From Arthrobacter roseus (GTDB taxonomy: Bacteria; Actinomycetota; Actinomycetes; Actinomycetales; Micrococcaceae): a stretch of 64,000 bases of DNA. Both the position numbers and the translations under genes were made by a program. The notes beneath the pieces are model-generated. The model did no database searches. It was not told the DNA's origin and worked only from the letters and a program-made list of their open reading frames with translations. The DNA is taken from assembly GCF_016907875.1 (NCBI RefSeq), contig NZ_JAFBCU010000001.1, forward strand, positions 1,364,001 through 1,428,000, in the 5' to 3' direction. Of this stretch, positions 1 through 8,867 are shown piece by piece (within the stretch, counting starts at the first letter, position 1; each line of letters opens with the position of its first letter).

Positions 1-2
1 AT

Positions 3-1352
3 GGGGCGGTCGTCGATAAGGTCCGTCTCACAGTGGACGACGCCGGACTAGTCACCACTGTTGAAACCGGGGTGGAGGCAGCCGATTCCGATACCCAACT
101 GCACGGCGTGACGTTCCCCGCAGCGTCGAACGCCCACTCCCACGCCTTTCACCGGATTCTGCGCGGCCGGACGCACAACTTGGGCGTCGGTAGTTTCTGG
201 ACCTGGCGTGAACAGATGTATCAGGCGGCCGGCGCCCTGACTCCTGAGCTGTATGAGGAACTGGCCACCGCCGTTTTTGCCGAGATGGTGGTGACCGGGT
301 GGACCTCGGTTGCTGAGTTCCACTATGTTCACCACCGCCCGGACGGGACGCCGTACGACAACGAGCACGCCATGGAGCGCGCCCTCGCCCGGGCCGCCGT
401 TGCCTCCGGGATCCGGCTGACGCTGCTGGACACCTGCTACCTGGCAGGCGGATTCGACACGCCTCTCAATGAGCAGCAGATCCGCTTCGGCGACGAAAAC
501 GTCCACGCCTGGCTGGACCGTCTGACATCCCTGCGGGCAGCGTTCGCAGCCGAGTTCGATCCGGCGCAGGTCAGCGTCGGAGCTGCCCTGCATTCCGTAC
601 GCGGCGTTCCGGAAGCGGACCTGGCAATGATCGGCAACGCCCTCCCACCGGAGATTCCCCTGCACATCCACCTTTCCGAACAGCCTGCCGAAAACGAAGC
701 CTGCCTTCAATCGACCGGCCTCACCCCGACCATGCTGTTGAAGAAACATGGGCTCACCAGCCGGCGGTTGTCCGCGGTTCACGCCACCCACCTCACCGCT
801 GAAGACATCCACACCCTCGGATCAGCCGGTGCCACCGTGGTCATGTGCCCCACCACCGAAGCGGACCTCGCAGACGGCATCGGCCCGGCCGCCCGCCTCC
901 GCGCCGCGGGGGCAACCATCGCGCTCGGGACGGACCAGCACGCCGTCGTCGACCCCTGGCTCGAAATGCGGGCCCTCGAGTACGGCGAGCGCCTCAGCTC
1001 GGGGGAGCGAGGCCACTTCACGCCGGCGGATCTTCATCACGCAGCGTCCGACGCCGGTTCCCACGCACAATCCCGGCCCGCACCGGGGCTGGCGGTCGGG
1101 AAGGTCTGCGATCTGATGAGCGTGAACCCCTTGACCATCCGGACGGCGGGTTCGCAGCCTGCCCAGTTGGCCTTTTGTGCCACCGCCCAGGATGTCCATA
1201 CAGTCGTCGTCGGCGGCCGAATTCGGGCCCGCAACGGGCAGCATGCCACCCTCGGCGATCCGGCCGCGCTGCTTGCCCAGGCCGTCAACGCCGTCGACCA
1301 CTCCGTACACCGCACCGCCGTACACCGCTCCGCAACGGAAGGCCATCGATGA
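3..1352 (+). CDS. hutF: Formimidoylglutamate deiminase (5' partial)
   Basis: Amidohydrolase that deiminates N-formimidoyl-L-glutamate to N-formylglutamate in the five-step histidine degradation route. The reading frame is open to the left edge of the window, so the true start lies outside; the GTG at 33 is only the first internal start codon. The metal-binding H-x-H is visible as SNAHSHAFHR near residues 33-41 counted from that GTG, followed by LHIHLSEQ, HATHLT and GTDQHAVVDPW, the usual metal and substrate positions of HutF-type enzymes. The stop codon overlaps the hutI start (ATGA), so the two are translationally coupled. The identity is secure because of the motifs and the adjacent hutI. 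Confidence 0.93.
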   Translation, partial: GAVVDKVRLTVDDAGLVTTVETGVEAADSDTQLHGVTFPAASNAHSHAFHRILRGRTHNLGVGSFWTWREQMYQAAGALTPELYEELATAVFAEMVVTGWTSVAEFHYVHHRPDGTPYDNEHAMERALARAAVASGIRLTLLDTCYLAGGFDTPLNEQQIRFGDENVHAWLDRLTSLRAAFAAEFDPAQVSVGAALHSVRGVPEADLAMIGNALPPEIPLHIHLSEQPAENEACLQSTGLTPTMLLKKHGLTSRRLSAVHATHLTAEDIHTLGSAGATVVMCPTTEADLADGIGPAARLRAAGATIALGTDQHAVVDPWLEMRALEYGERLSSGERGHFTPADLHHAASDAGSHAQSRPAPGLAVGKVCDLMSVNPLTIRTAGSQPAQLAFCATAQDVHTVVVGGRIRARNGQHATLGDPAALLAQAVNAVDHSVHRTAVHRSATEGHR

Positions 1353-2563
1353 CCAGTACGATCATCACCAACATTGCCGAACTGATGACCCAGGACCTGG
1401 AACACAACGTCCTGAACAACGCCGCCGTCGTCCTGGAGGGCGAACGTATTTCCTGGATCGGGCCCGCAGCGCAGGCACCGGCAACAGACGAGCAAGTCGA
1501 CGCCGGCGGCCGCGCAGTCCTGCCCGGCTGGGTTGATTCGCATACCCACCTGGTCTTCGCCGGCGACCGTACCGCCGAATTCGAGGCCCGCATGGCGGGG
1601 GAGTCCTACGCCGCAGGCGGAATCGCCGGCACCACTGAAGCAACCCGTGAGGCCTCGGACTACGACCTGACCCGGCTATTGCTGGGGCGCGTCGCCGAAG
1701 CAGCCTCCGGCGGAACCACCTACCTCGAAACGAAAACCGGGTACGGCCTGGATGTAGACCACGAAACCCGCAGCGCGCGCATCGCCGCCGGCGTCGTCGA
1801 TCAGGTGACGTACCTCGGAGCGCACCTGGTACCGGCAGGTATGGACGCCGAGGACTACACAGACCTGGTGTGCGGACCAATGCTCGACGCCGTCCGCCCC
1901 CACGTCCAGTGGGCCGATGTCTTCTGCGAACGAGGCGCCTTCACCGAAGAACAATCCCGACGGGTTCTCACGGCCTGCCGCGACGTCGGACTGGGCCTGC
2001 GGGTCCACGGTAATCAGCTGGGCGAAGGTCCGGGGGTGCGCCTCGCCGTCGAGTTCGCGGCCGCCAGCGTTGACCACGTGAACTACCTGGACGATGCCGA
2101 CGTCCAAGCGCTTGTCGGAAGCTGGACAGCCTGGGATAGCGCCGCCGGTTCCGGGAAACCTGGCACCGTAGCCACCTGTTTGCCTGCCTGTGATTTGTCC
2201 ACGCGCCAGCCACTGGCTCCGGGGCGGCGACTACTGGATGCCGGCGTACAGATTGCCCTGGCGTCGAACTGCAATCCGGGGACCTCCTACACATCCTCGA
2301 TGAACTACTGTGTCACCACGGCGGTGCTCCAGATGGGACTCAGCGTGCATGAAGCTGTGCGGGCAGCCACCTACGGCGGCGCGCTGGCGCTCCACCGGCA
2401 GGCCGGGGACGACGCCGATGGCCAGCGCGCCGTTGGTTCCCTCGCCGTCGGACATCGGGCAGATCTGCACATGCTCAACGCACCATCGGCCACGCATCTG
2501 GCGTACCGGCCGGGGATGCCCTTGACCCACGCGGTCTGGCGGGCCGGCGAGCGCATCGTTTAG
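1349..2563 (+). CDS. hutI: Imidazolonepropionase
   Basis: Hydrolyses 4-imidazolone-5-propanoate to N-formimidoyl-L-glutamate, the substrate of the preceding HutF. It is 404 residues, normal for the family. The start is the ATG that overlaps the hutF stop by four bases; longer frames only run antisense-like through hutF. The metal-binding H-x-H lies in GWVDSHTHLVFAGDRTAEF (residues about 60-78). Further family blocks are VHGNQLGEGPG, SVDHVNYL and ALASNCNPGTSYTSSMN near the C-terminus. Histidine use therefore ends in formylglutamate in this organism, with HutG, HutU and HutH expected upstream of the window. Confidence 0.95.
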   Translation: MTSTIITNIAELMTQDLEHNVLNNAAVVLEGERISWIGPAAQAPATDEQVDAGGRAVLPGWVDSHTHLVFAGDRTAEFEARMAGESYAAGGIAGTTEATREASDYDLTRLLLGRVAEAASGGTTYLETKTGYGLDVDHETRSARIAAGVVDQVTYLGAHLVPAGMDAEDYTDLVCGPMLDAVRPHVQWADVFCERGAFTEEQSRRVLTACRDVGLGLRVHGNQLGEGPGVRLAVEFAAASVDHVNYLDDADVQALVGSWTAWDSAAGSGKPGTVATCLPACDLSTRQPLAPGRRLLDAGVQIALASNCNPGTSYTSSMNYCVTTAVLQMGLSVHEAVRAATYGGALALHRQAGDDADGQRAVGSLAVGHRADLHMLNAPSATHLAYRPGMPLTHAVWRAGERIV

Positions 2564-2599
2564 CGGCCGGATGTCGTCGCGCGATGGCAGGATGTAGGA

Positions 2600-3370
2600 A
2601 TGGATTCAGAGCGCATCACTGACGGGCGCGGGCGCAGCCGATTAAAGATTGAGATCTTCATAGTTCTTGGGCTTTCACTGGGGCAGTCTGCCGTCTACTC
2701 AATCGTTAAATTGCTGGACAAGCTCTCGCGTGCGCCGTTGAAGGGACAAACCACCACGCTGAATCCTGTGCTCAATGACCGTCAGTGGTTCGATCTCACC
2801 TACCAATTGTTGGACATTGCTTTCGCGCTGGTTCCCGTAGCCCTAGTGTTGCTGCTGTTGTCCCAGCATGGGGAAAATGCATTTCGACGTATCGGATTCA
2901 CATTTCGCCGCCCCGGCGTCGACTTTGGTCTGGGATTCGGGTTGGCGGCCGTCATCGGCGTCGGGACCCTTGGCGTCTACGCGGCTGGTCGGGCCTTGGG
3001 GCTGACGACGGCGATTGTGCCGGCTGCCCTTGATGCGTTCTGGTGGACTGTACCGGTGTTGATGCTGTCCGCGCTGCGCCATGCCATCTTGGAGGAAGTC
3101 ATTATGGTGGGATATTTGTTTGATCGGCTTCGCGCACTCGGGTGGAACATCTGGTCCATCATTGTCCTCAGTGCAGTCATCCGAGGGAGCTATCACCTGT
3201 ATCAGGGAATCGGTCCTTTTTTTGGAAACCTGCTCATGGGCATCATCTTCGGGTGGTTCTACACCAAGGTGAAGCGCGTCATGCCCTTTGTTATTGCGCA
3301 CGCGTTTCTCGATATTGCAGGTTTTGTGGGCTTTGCCCTGTTCGGGGCGGCTATCGGCATCGGTAGCTAG
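2600..3370 (+). CDS. CPBP family intramembrane metalloprotease
   Basis: Predicted multi-pass membrane protein of 256 residues with the CPBP (CAAX protease and bacteriocin-processing) signature. The signature is a glutamate pair in LRHAILEEVIMVGYLFDR (about residues 159-176), a histidine in RGSYHLYQG and a further histidine in FVIAHAFLDIAG. These are the motif-1, motif-2 and motif-3 positions of the glutamate-type intramembrane protease fold. Substrate unknown. CAGGAT sits exactly six bases before the ATG, so the mRNA may be leaderless. It is convergent with the SulP gene, with only seven bases between the stops, and stands alone after hutI. Confidence 0.82.
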   Translation: MDSERITDGRGRSRLKIEIFIVLGLSLGQSAVYSIVKLLDKLSRAPLKGQTTTLNPVLNDRQWFDLTYQLLDIAFALVPVALVLLLLSQHGENAFRRIGFTFRRPGVDFGLGFGLAAVIGVGTLGVYAAGRALGLTTAIVPAALDAFWWTVPVLMLSALRHAILEEVIMVGYLFDRLRALGWNIWSIIVLSAVIRGSYHLYQGIGPFFGNLLMGIIFGWFYTKVKRVMPFVIAHAFLDIAGFVGFALFGAAIGIGS

Positions 3371-3377
3371 GACCCGG

Positions 3378-5030
3378 CTAGTTGTGCTGAGCGGAGGTGC
3401 CCCGGTTCCGCACAACGTGGCTGCGCGCATGTTCGACGGCCGGTTCCAATGCGGTAAAGAGGTGCTTGCGGTGGCGAAGGGACTCAAGGACGCCGACCTT
3501 GGTGACCAGGCGCAGGTGACGGTCCTGGACGCCCTTGACGAGCACGGTGATTCCGCGGCGCTCGAGTGTGTTCACGATATCAGCGATGACCCTTGCACCC
3601 GTCGCGTCCAGGGACTGCAGTTGGGACATCCGGAGGATCACCACCTCCACGTTGCGTATTTCGCTGACTCTTTCCAGCACGCGCTCAGCAGCCGCGAAGA
3701 AGAGTGCGCCGTCAAGGCGGAAGACTGCTATGCGAGAGTCCCCGTCCTGGCCTGGGCCGGAGATCTCTTCGCGGTGGACTCCGCTGGACTTCACCAGCGC
3801 CCGCAGAGCAAAGAACGCCGCCACCAGGACGCCGATACCCACTGCCTGGATCAAATCAAAGGAGACGGTGATGACCGCGGTCACGACCAGGACTACGGTG
3901 TCACCGCGGGTGGAACCCAACACGCTCCGCAGGGCTGGAAACGAGACCATCCGCACGGCAGTCACCATCAGGACACCCGCCAGTGCGGCCAGCGGAATGC
4001 GTGATACAGGGCCGGTTGCCAAATAAACCACGACGAGGAGAACAAGAGCGTGGGTGATGGCCGCAAGCCTGGTGCGTCCACCTGAACGGATGTTTACTGC
4101 GGTGCGGGCGATCGCTCCGGTGGCAGGCATACCGCCAAAGAACCCAGCCGCTACTGATGCCAAGCCCTGACCAAAGAGTTCACGGTCTGCGTCGTAGGGC
4201 CCGGTGTCCGAGATCGAGGCAGCAACGCGTGCCGAGAGCAGTGATTCGATGGCGGCCAGCGCGGCGATGGTTGCCGCCGGGCCTGCCAGGGTGATGATCA
4301 ATGTCCCATCCCACCCGGGCGCTGTTGGCATCGGCAGAGAATCGGGCAGGGCGCCGATTCTCGCAACGGGCATAGCCAGTACCTCTGCCATGACGCTGGC
4401 GATGACGATAGCAACAATAGATCCGGGAATTCGAGAATGGATCCTCGGAGCAATGATCATGATGACGGCAACGACTGTGACCAGGACAAGTGCCGCCAAC
4501 CACTCAGTCACGGAGGACATACGCATGGCTTGGACGGCGGAGACCGCGGCGTTACTGCTGGGGCCAGCGTTCTGGCCAATCGCTGCCGGAACTTGCTGCA
4601 GAAAGATGATGATGGCGATTCCCAGAGTGAATCCCTCAATGACCGGCCACGGCAAGAAAGACACCACTCGGCCTAACTTCAGCACTCCTGCCGCGACCAC
4701 CATCAAGCCCGCCAGAATACTCACCACCGCCAATGCCTCAATTCCATGGATGGCAATGACCGGCCCCAGCACGACAACCATCGCTCCGGTGGGCCCCGAA
4801 ACCTGAATATGGGAGCCACCAAAGATAGCGGCGACCAATCCCGCTACGACGGCGGTAATGAGACCGCTCGCAGCACCTGCCCCGGAGCTGACGCCGAAGG
4901 CCAAGGCCAAGGGCAAGGCGACTATTCCTACAGTGAGGCCAGCAGTGAGATCACCTCTCCACGTGCGAGGTACCTGAGCGTAGTCTTGGCCGCTTGGCAG
5001 CAGTGATTGGACGGCAGACAGGAATCTCAC
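3378..5030 (-). CDS. SulP family anion transporter with STAS domain
   Basis: Inner-membrane anion permease of 550 residues. The N-terminal half carries the SulP transmembrane core, beginning GDLTAGLTVGIVALPLALAF and IQVSGPTGAM, which is the conserved substrate-site region. The last about 110 residues form a cytosolic STAS domain (RIAVFRLDGALFFAAAERVL, then SLDATGARVIADIV). SulP proteins of this size move sulfate, bicarbonate or other small anions; sequence alone does not pick the substrate. The GTG start overlaps the stop of the upstream ArsR gene by four bases, so the two form a coupled operon and the regulator probably controls the permease. Confidence 0.9.
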   Translation of the reverse strand: MRFLSAVQSLLPSGQDYAQVPRTWRGDLTAGLTVGIVALPLALAFGVSSGAGAASGLITAVVAGLVAAIFGGSHIQVSGPTGAMVVVLGPVIAIHGIEALAVVSILAGLMVVAAGVLKLGRVVSFLPWPVIEGFTLGIAIIIFLQQVPAAIGQNAGPSSNAAVSAVQAMRMSSVTEWLAALVLVTVVAVIMIIAPRIHSRIPGSIVAIVIASVMAEVLAMPVARIGALPDSLPMPTAPGWDGTLIITLAGPAATIAALAAIESLLSARVAASISDTGPYDADRELFGQGLASVAAGFFGGMPATGAIARTAVNIRSGGRTRLAAITHALVLLVVVYLATGPVSRIPLAALAGVLMVTAVRMVSFPALRSVLGSTRGDTVVLVVTAVITVSFDLIQAVGIGVLVAAFFALRALVKSSGVHREEISGPGQDGDSRIAVFRLDGALFFAAAERVLERVSEIRNVEVVILRMSQLQSLDATGARVIADIVNTLERRGITVLVKGVQDRHLRLVTKVGVLESLRHRKHLFTALEPAVEHARSHVVRNRGTSAQHN

Positions 5031-5422
5031 TCTGAGCCGCCGGCCCCGGGGGATTGGCCGAGTGCCGCTGAGTACTCAAGGTCGTTCTTGGTGGTGTGAA
5101 GCATTTCCTCGAGGAGCCCTCGGGCAACGGCCAACAATTCGGCAACTTGGGGGCTGGCTAATGAGTAGAACTGTTGGAGTCCTCGTCGGTCAGACTTCAC
5201 CAGGTGGTAGCGGCGAAGTACCGACAGGTGCTGTGACAAGTGCGAGGCTTCCATCCCTGTCGCGGATAAGAGATCAGAAACCGCTACTTCCGGAGCGGCA
5301 GAGAGTAGTTCCAACACGCGGATCCGAACTGGATGGGCGAGCCCTTTGAAAAGGTTTGCTTTCACCTCGTATAGTGGCGCCCGAAAATCGGCAAACCCGT
5401 TCACTGCGGGCATTTGATCCAT
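5027..5422 (-). CDS. ArsR family transcriptional regulator
   Basis: Winged-helix repressor of 131 residues. The recognition region is visible as GLAHPVRIRVLELL, then VSDLLSATGMEASHLSQHLSVLR (about residues 48-70), followed by the wing around VKSDRRGLQQFYSL. No CxC or obvious cysteine/histidine metal site is present, so the signal is unlikely to be arsenic and may be redox or an anion-related cue. It is the first gene of a two-gene operon with the SulP permease. A 14-base inverted repeat about 30 bases upstream of the start is a plausible self-operator. Confidence 0.87.
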   Translation of the reverse strand: MDQMPAVNGFADFRAPLYEVKANLFKGLAHPVRIRVLELLSAAPEVAVSDLLSATGMEASHLSQHLSVLRRYHLVKSDRRGLQQFYSLASPQVAELLAVARGLLEEMLHTTKNDLEYSAALGQSPGAGGSE

Positions 5423-5450
5423 CGACAGCTCATTCCTCTACTTGACTACT

Positions 5451-5464
5451 TGATACATCTATCA
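5451..5464. promoter_or_regulatory. Candidate ArsR operator
   Basis: TGATA-CATC-TATCA is a perfect 5+5 inverted repeat upstream of the ArsR-SulP operon, in the 68-base gap where its promoter must lie. ArsR-type regulators commonly bind AT-rich dyads that overlap the promoter. The repeat is seen directly; its role is inferred. Confidence 0.5.
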
Positions 5465-5490
5465 TTTAGTCTAGCAGTGGAGTGGAAACT

Positions 5491-6516
5491 TCACGGACTC
5501 GTGGCGCTGGCAATCTGTACTGGTCGCCCACCGTACCCATTGAGCCATCGCTCAATCTGAGCGTAGGCTTCCTGTCGCACCGAGTCTTCGGACAAGAAAA
5601 TGTCATGCATAGCGTTCTTTATTCGCACGATGGTAACGGTATCTCCAAGAGACAGGGCCCGGTGTGCCACAGCATGGACGTTCAGAGCCACGTCAGCCCG
5701 GGTTGCTGACTCGGACCATCGGGGTTGTAGATAGTCCTTATCAGATAGCATCACCAGTACCGGGCAATCGATGGACAAGCCGGTTGCGACCGCTGCTTGT
5801 GCTTGAAAGATGGCGTTGAGAAATGCCGGCGTGACGGCGAATCCGCGCGCTGGACGCCACTGCTCGTTATAGGTCCAAGTACCCTCAAACCCAGACGATA
5901 CAGCTCTCGAGTAAATGCCAGGGTCAATGGCCGGAAGCGGTGCCAACGGATTGAACCTGGCGCGCAACTGAACAAGCGGAGCGATGGCGCGCCGGCCCAA
6001 TTCGGCGCCCTGGAATTCCAGCCACGGACTGTTCAAGACGAGAGCTGAGGCAAGGCCCGGATTCCGGTGCGCCCACCAGCTCAGAGTGAGACCGCCCGCA
6101 GAGTGCCCCATCAGGATCAGTGGACGTTCAGTGCCGTCAAGGGTGCCCGAAGTCGAATCGTTGTTCGGTTCGACGGCGATAACGTCAAGTGCTGCCTGGA
6201 TGTCGTCGTCGTACTCGATCAGATCAGCAACGTAGCCCGGGGTCTGGCCAACACGCAGGCTTCGGCCATAGCAGTGTAGATCAACCGCGTAGAACCGCGC
6301 GCCGTGTCGGTGCCAGAACCGCGCGAGGTTGGCCTGAAAGAAGTAATCCGACCAGCCGTGGATGTACAAGATGTTAGACCCCGCCGCAGCCATGTCGATG
6401 ACTGGCTCCGCCGAGGGCCGGTACCGCACCAGTGTTGCAGGCCCTGTCTCGGTGAGGGGGAGGGTGAGCTGCTCAAAGTCTTTGCCCAGCCCATCGGGCT
6501 TCCACTGTTCGTCCAT
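5491..6516 (-). CDS. Alpha/beta hydrolase (serine aminopeptidase S33 / monoacylglycerol lipase-like)
   Basis: Predicted cytosolic hydrolase of 341 residues. The oxyanion segment is NILYIHGWSDYF, the nucleophile elbow is LMGHSAGG, and the likely acid and base are the aspartate in VLMLSDKDYLQPRW and the histidine in NAMHDIFLS near the C-terminus, the usual order for this fold. The combination HGWSDYF with YGRSLR resembles Hydrolase_4 lipase-like proteins. Substrate unknown. It lies 57 bases downstream of the VOC gene on the same strand and may share a transcript. TAGGGT lies eight bases before the ATG. Confidence 0.85.
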   Translation of the reverse strand: MDEQWKPDGLGKDFEQLTLPLTETGPATLVRYRPSAEPVIDMAAAGSNILYIHGWSDYFFQANLARFWHRHGARFYAVDLHCYGRSLRVGQTPGYVADLIEYDDDIQAALDVIAVEPNNDSTSGTLDGTERPLILMGHSAGGLTLSWWAHRNPGLASALVLNSPWLEFQGAELGRRAIAPLVQLRARFNPLAPLPAIDPGIYSRAVSSGFEGTWTYNEQWRPARGFAVTPAFLNAIFQAQAAVATGLSIDCPVLVMLSDKDYLQPRWSESATRADVALNVHAVAHRALSLGDTVTIVRIKNAMHDIFLSEDSVRQEAYAQIERWLNGYGGRPVQIASATSP

Positions 6517-6573
6517 TACCGGACACCCTATCCCTGGTACCGTCAGCCGCGATGACCGGCGCTGCCGGGACGA

Positions 6574-7215
6574 TTAGATGACGACGGTGCCCGTGGCGGT
6601 CTTGAACTCCACACTCATGATTCCCGGCGTCCCATTGGGCGCGGTCCACTTGACGTCAACGTCATCCAGCAGGGTTTCAACGGGGTTTCCGAGCCAGTCG
6701 GCCACGCGATCGGCGGAACCGGCAATCGTGAGGGCATCGAGCTCTACCTCGGACGCGAAGGCGTTTGAGGGATGTAGGCCGTCAACACCGTCGTCCCAGC
6801 GGAGCATGTAAGGCACCTGTGGGTCAGCGATGAGCCCCTTGATCCCTATCTGCTGCCAAGTCAGTTCCTGTCCGTCGGGAAATTTCCGGTTTCCGGGGAC
6901 AGAGGCACGGCCGAGCCGCTCTTCGAAGGGGGCAAGGTCATCCACCGCAACGCACCAGCCCATCCATCCGCCACCGGATTCCGAACGCGCCCGCACTGCC
7001 TGGCCAAAAGGGGCCTTGTCCGACGCGGGGTGGTCGAGCACTTCAACAACCTCAAGGTACTGATGGTTGTTGAGCGGAAAAATGATGTTGCGTGTTCCGA
7101 ATCTCGGGTGGATGCCTCCCTTCACGAACTCCATGCCGAGGGAGGCAGAAAGGCGTTCGGCTGTGGCCATCAGGCCGTCGGGTTCGCAGGCATAAGAAAC
7201 ATGGTCGAGGCGCAT
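6574..7215 (-). CDS. VOC (glyoxalase/bleomycin resistance) family protein
   Basis: Protein of 213 residues starting at MRLDHVSYACEPDG, the typical first strand of a vicinal-oxygen-chelate domain with its metal-ligand histidine. A second block, FPLNNHQYLEVVEVLDHP, carries the other half-site. The frame is open for 24 more codons upstream, but the ATG chosen aligns with the family start. It belongs to the glyoxalase-like-domain type often seen in actinobacteria; the reaction is unknown. CAAACT lies six bases before the ATG, consistent with leaderless transcription. The gene diverges from the riboswitch-controlled metY. Confidence 0.83.
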   Translation of the reverse strand: MRLDHVSYACEPDGLMATAERLSASLGMEFVKGGIHPRFGTRNIIFPLNNHQYLEVVEVLDHPASDKAPFGQAVRARSESGGGWMGWCVAVDDLAPFEERLGRASVPGNRKFPDGQELTWQQIGIKGLIADPQVPYMLRWDDGVDGLHPSNAFASEVELDALTIAGSADRVADWLGNPVETLLDDVDVKWTAPNGTPGIMSVEFKTATGTVVI

Positions 7216-7336
7216 GGCTTTAGTTTGGCACTTTGTGATGTGCGTCTCGACTAAGGTGACCCTAAGTTGCCCTCGTAGAAAAGTCATGGACCGTCACATT
7301 CTTGCCGCGTTCGTCGTCGTCGGCCAATGTAATAGC

Positions 7337-7475
7337 AGGTCATGAGCGCCAGCGAAGGTTTCTCCAGAAACCGCCTGCCCCGGCTTGCTGGCCGGCAACC
7401 CTCCAACCGCGGTGGGGTGCCCCGGGTGAAGACCAGGCTCCGCATCAACTGATGCGGTGCAAGCGCAGGTCACAG
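7337..7475 (+). ncRNA. SAM-IV riboswitch
   Basis: The leader of metY matches the SAM-IV class, which is largely actinobacterial. It holds GGTCATGAG at 7338, then the core CCGGCTTGCTGGCCGGCAAC from 7380, GGTGGGGTGCCCCGGGTGAA to 7430, and the closing GACC at 7431. GGTC at 7338 pairs with GACC at 7431. A further hairpin, CCGCAT/ATGCGG, follows at 7440-7457. It is expected to bind S-adenosylmethionine and lower expression of the methionine synthesis genes metY and metX. The exact ends are approximate. Confidence 0.92.
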
Positions 7476-7527
7476 ACGCGAAACCGGTCATCCGTTCCGT
7501 CCGTGCACCCCAGTCACAGGGAGCACC

Positions 7528-8844
7528 ATGTCCAATAATTGGTCGTTTGAAACCCGTCAGATCCATGCTGGCCAGACACTAGACGCCGTCACCGGTGCAC
7601 GTGCACTGCCGATCTATCAGACAACGTCGTTCGTTTTCCCCAGCGCCAAGAGTGCCGGAGACCGTTTTGCCCTAGCCGAGCTTGAGCCGATCTATACGAG
7701 GATCGGGAATCCCACCCAAGAAGCAGTCGAGAACCGCATCGCCGATCTGGAAGCCGGAGTCGGTGCCTTGCTGCTGGCTTCTGGACAGGCAGCAACCACG
7801 TTCTCCGTCCTGAACATCGCGGAGGCTGGAGACCACATAGTGGCGAGCCCGAGCCTGTACGGAGGAACGCACAACCTGTTCAAGAACACGCTGCGAAAGT
7901 TCGGGATTGAGGCAACGTTCGTAGATGACCCAGACAATCTGGAGCAGTGGCGTGCAGCGGTGAGGACCAACACCAAGTTGTTCTTTGGTGAAAGCATCTC
8001 GAACCCGCGTCAGGACGTTCTGGATATCGAGGGCGTCAGCACCGTTGCCCACGAGGCGGGCGTGCCGCTCATTGTGGACAACACGCTCGCAACCCCGTAC
8101 CTGATCAGGCCTATCGAATGGGGTGCTGACATCGTTGTGCACTCCGCCACCAAGTACCTCGGCGGTCACGGTACAGCCATCGCCGGCGTCATCGTGGATT
8201 CGGGCAACTTCGATTTCGCGGCAGAACCGGAACGATTCCCCTCATTCAACACACCGGATGAGAGCTATGCCGGCCTGGTCTTCGCACGGGACCTCGGCGT
8301 CGGCTCTGAGCTGGGTGCCAACCTTGCCTACATCCTCAAAGCACGCGTGCAGCTCCTGCGCGATCTGGGCTCCGCAGTGTCGCCCTTCAACGCGTTCCTG
8401 ATCGCGCAGGGCCTGGAGACGCTCAGCCTGCGGATGGATCGGCATGTCGAAAACGCCGAAGCCGTTGCCGCCTGGCTGGAAACGCACGACGCCGTCGAAA
8501 GGGTCGCCTACGCTGGCATCCCGTCCAGCCCCTGGTACGAGCGGGGGCGTAAATACAGCGGTAAAGGTGCCGGCGCCATCGTGTCGTTCGATATCCGCGG
8601 TGGCTTAGAAGCTGGTCAGCGGTTCGTTGACGGTCTCGAACTCCATTCGCATGTGGCGAACGTGGGCGATGTCCGTTCGCTGGTGATCCATCCGGCGTCG
8701 ACGACGCACCGCCAACTCAGCGCCGACGAGCAGTTGGCAGCAGGCGTCCGTCCAGGCCTGGTTCGCCTCTCGGTTGGTCTGGAACACCTCGATGACATCC
8801 TCGCGGACCTGGATGCCGGATTCCGGGCGGCCAAGGGCCTCTAG
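7528..8844 (+). CDS. metY: O-acetylhomoserine sulfhydrylase / aminocarboxypropyltransferase
   Basis: PLP enzyme that makes homocysteine from O-acetylhomoserine and sulfide. It is 438 residues, the normal length for MetY. Features are [10 protein letters not shown] near the start, [25 protein letters not shown], and the PLP lysine in [10 protein letters not shown] (Lys209). The ATG follows GGGAG by a few bases. The gene is preceded by a SAM-IV riboswitch and followed after 23 bases by metX, whose product makes its substrate. Together they form a SAM-repressed methionine operon using direct sulfhydrylation. Confidence 0.95.
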   Translation: MSNNWSFETRQIHAGQTLDAVTGARALPIYQTTSFVFPSAKSAGDRFALAELEPIYTRIGNPTQEAVENRIADLEAGVGALLLASGQAATTFSVLNIAEAGDHIVASPSLYGGTHNLFKNTLRKFGIEATFVDDPDNLEQWRAAVRTNTKLFFGESISNPRQDVLDIEGVSTVAHEAGVPLIVDNTLATPYLIRPIEWGADIVVHSATKYLGGHGTAIAGVIVDSGNFDFAAEPERFPSFNTPDESYAGLVFARDLGVGSELGANLAYILKARVQLLRDLGSAVSPFNAFLIAQGLETLSLRMDRHVENAEAVAAWLETHDAVERVAYAGIPSSPWYERGRKYSGKGAGAIVSFDIRGGLEAGQRFVDGLELHSHVANVGDVRSLVIHPASTTHRQLSADEQLAAGVRPGLVRLSVGLEHLDDILADLDAGFRAAKGL

Positions 8845-8867
8845 CCCACCACGAGCAAGGAGTAGCC

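Noticed and set aside
3288-4004. Plus-strand open frame across the SulP STAS region
   Set aside because: Antisense to SulP; composition is His/Asp/Gln rich and no start signal is present.
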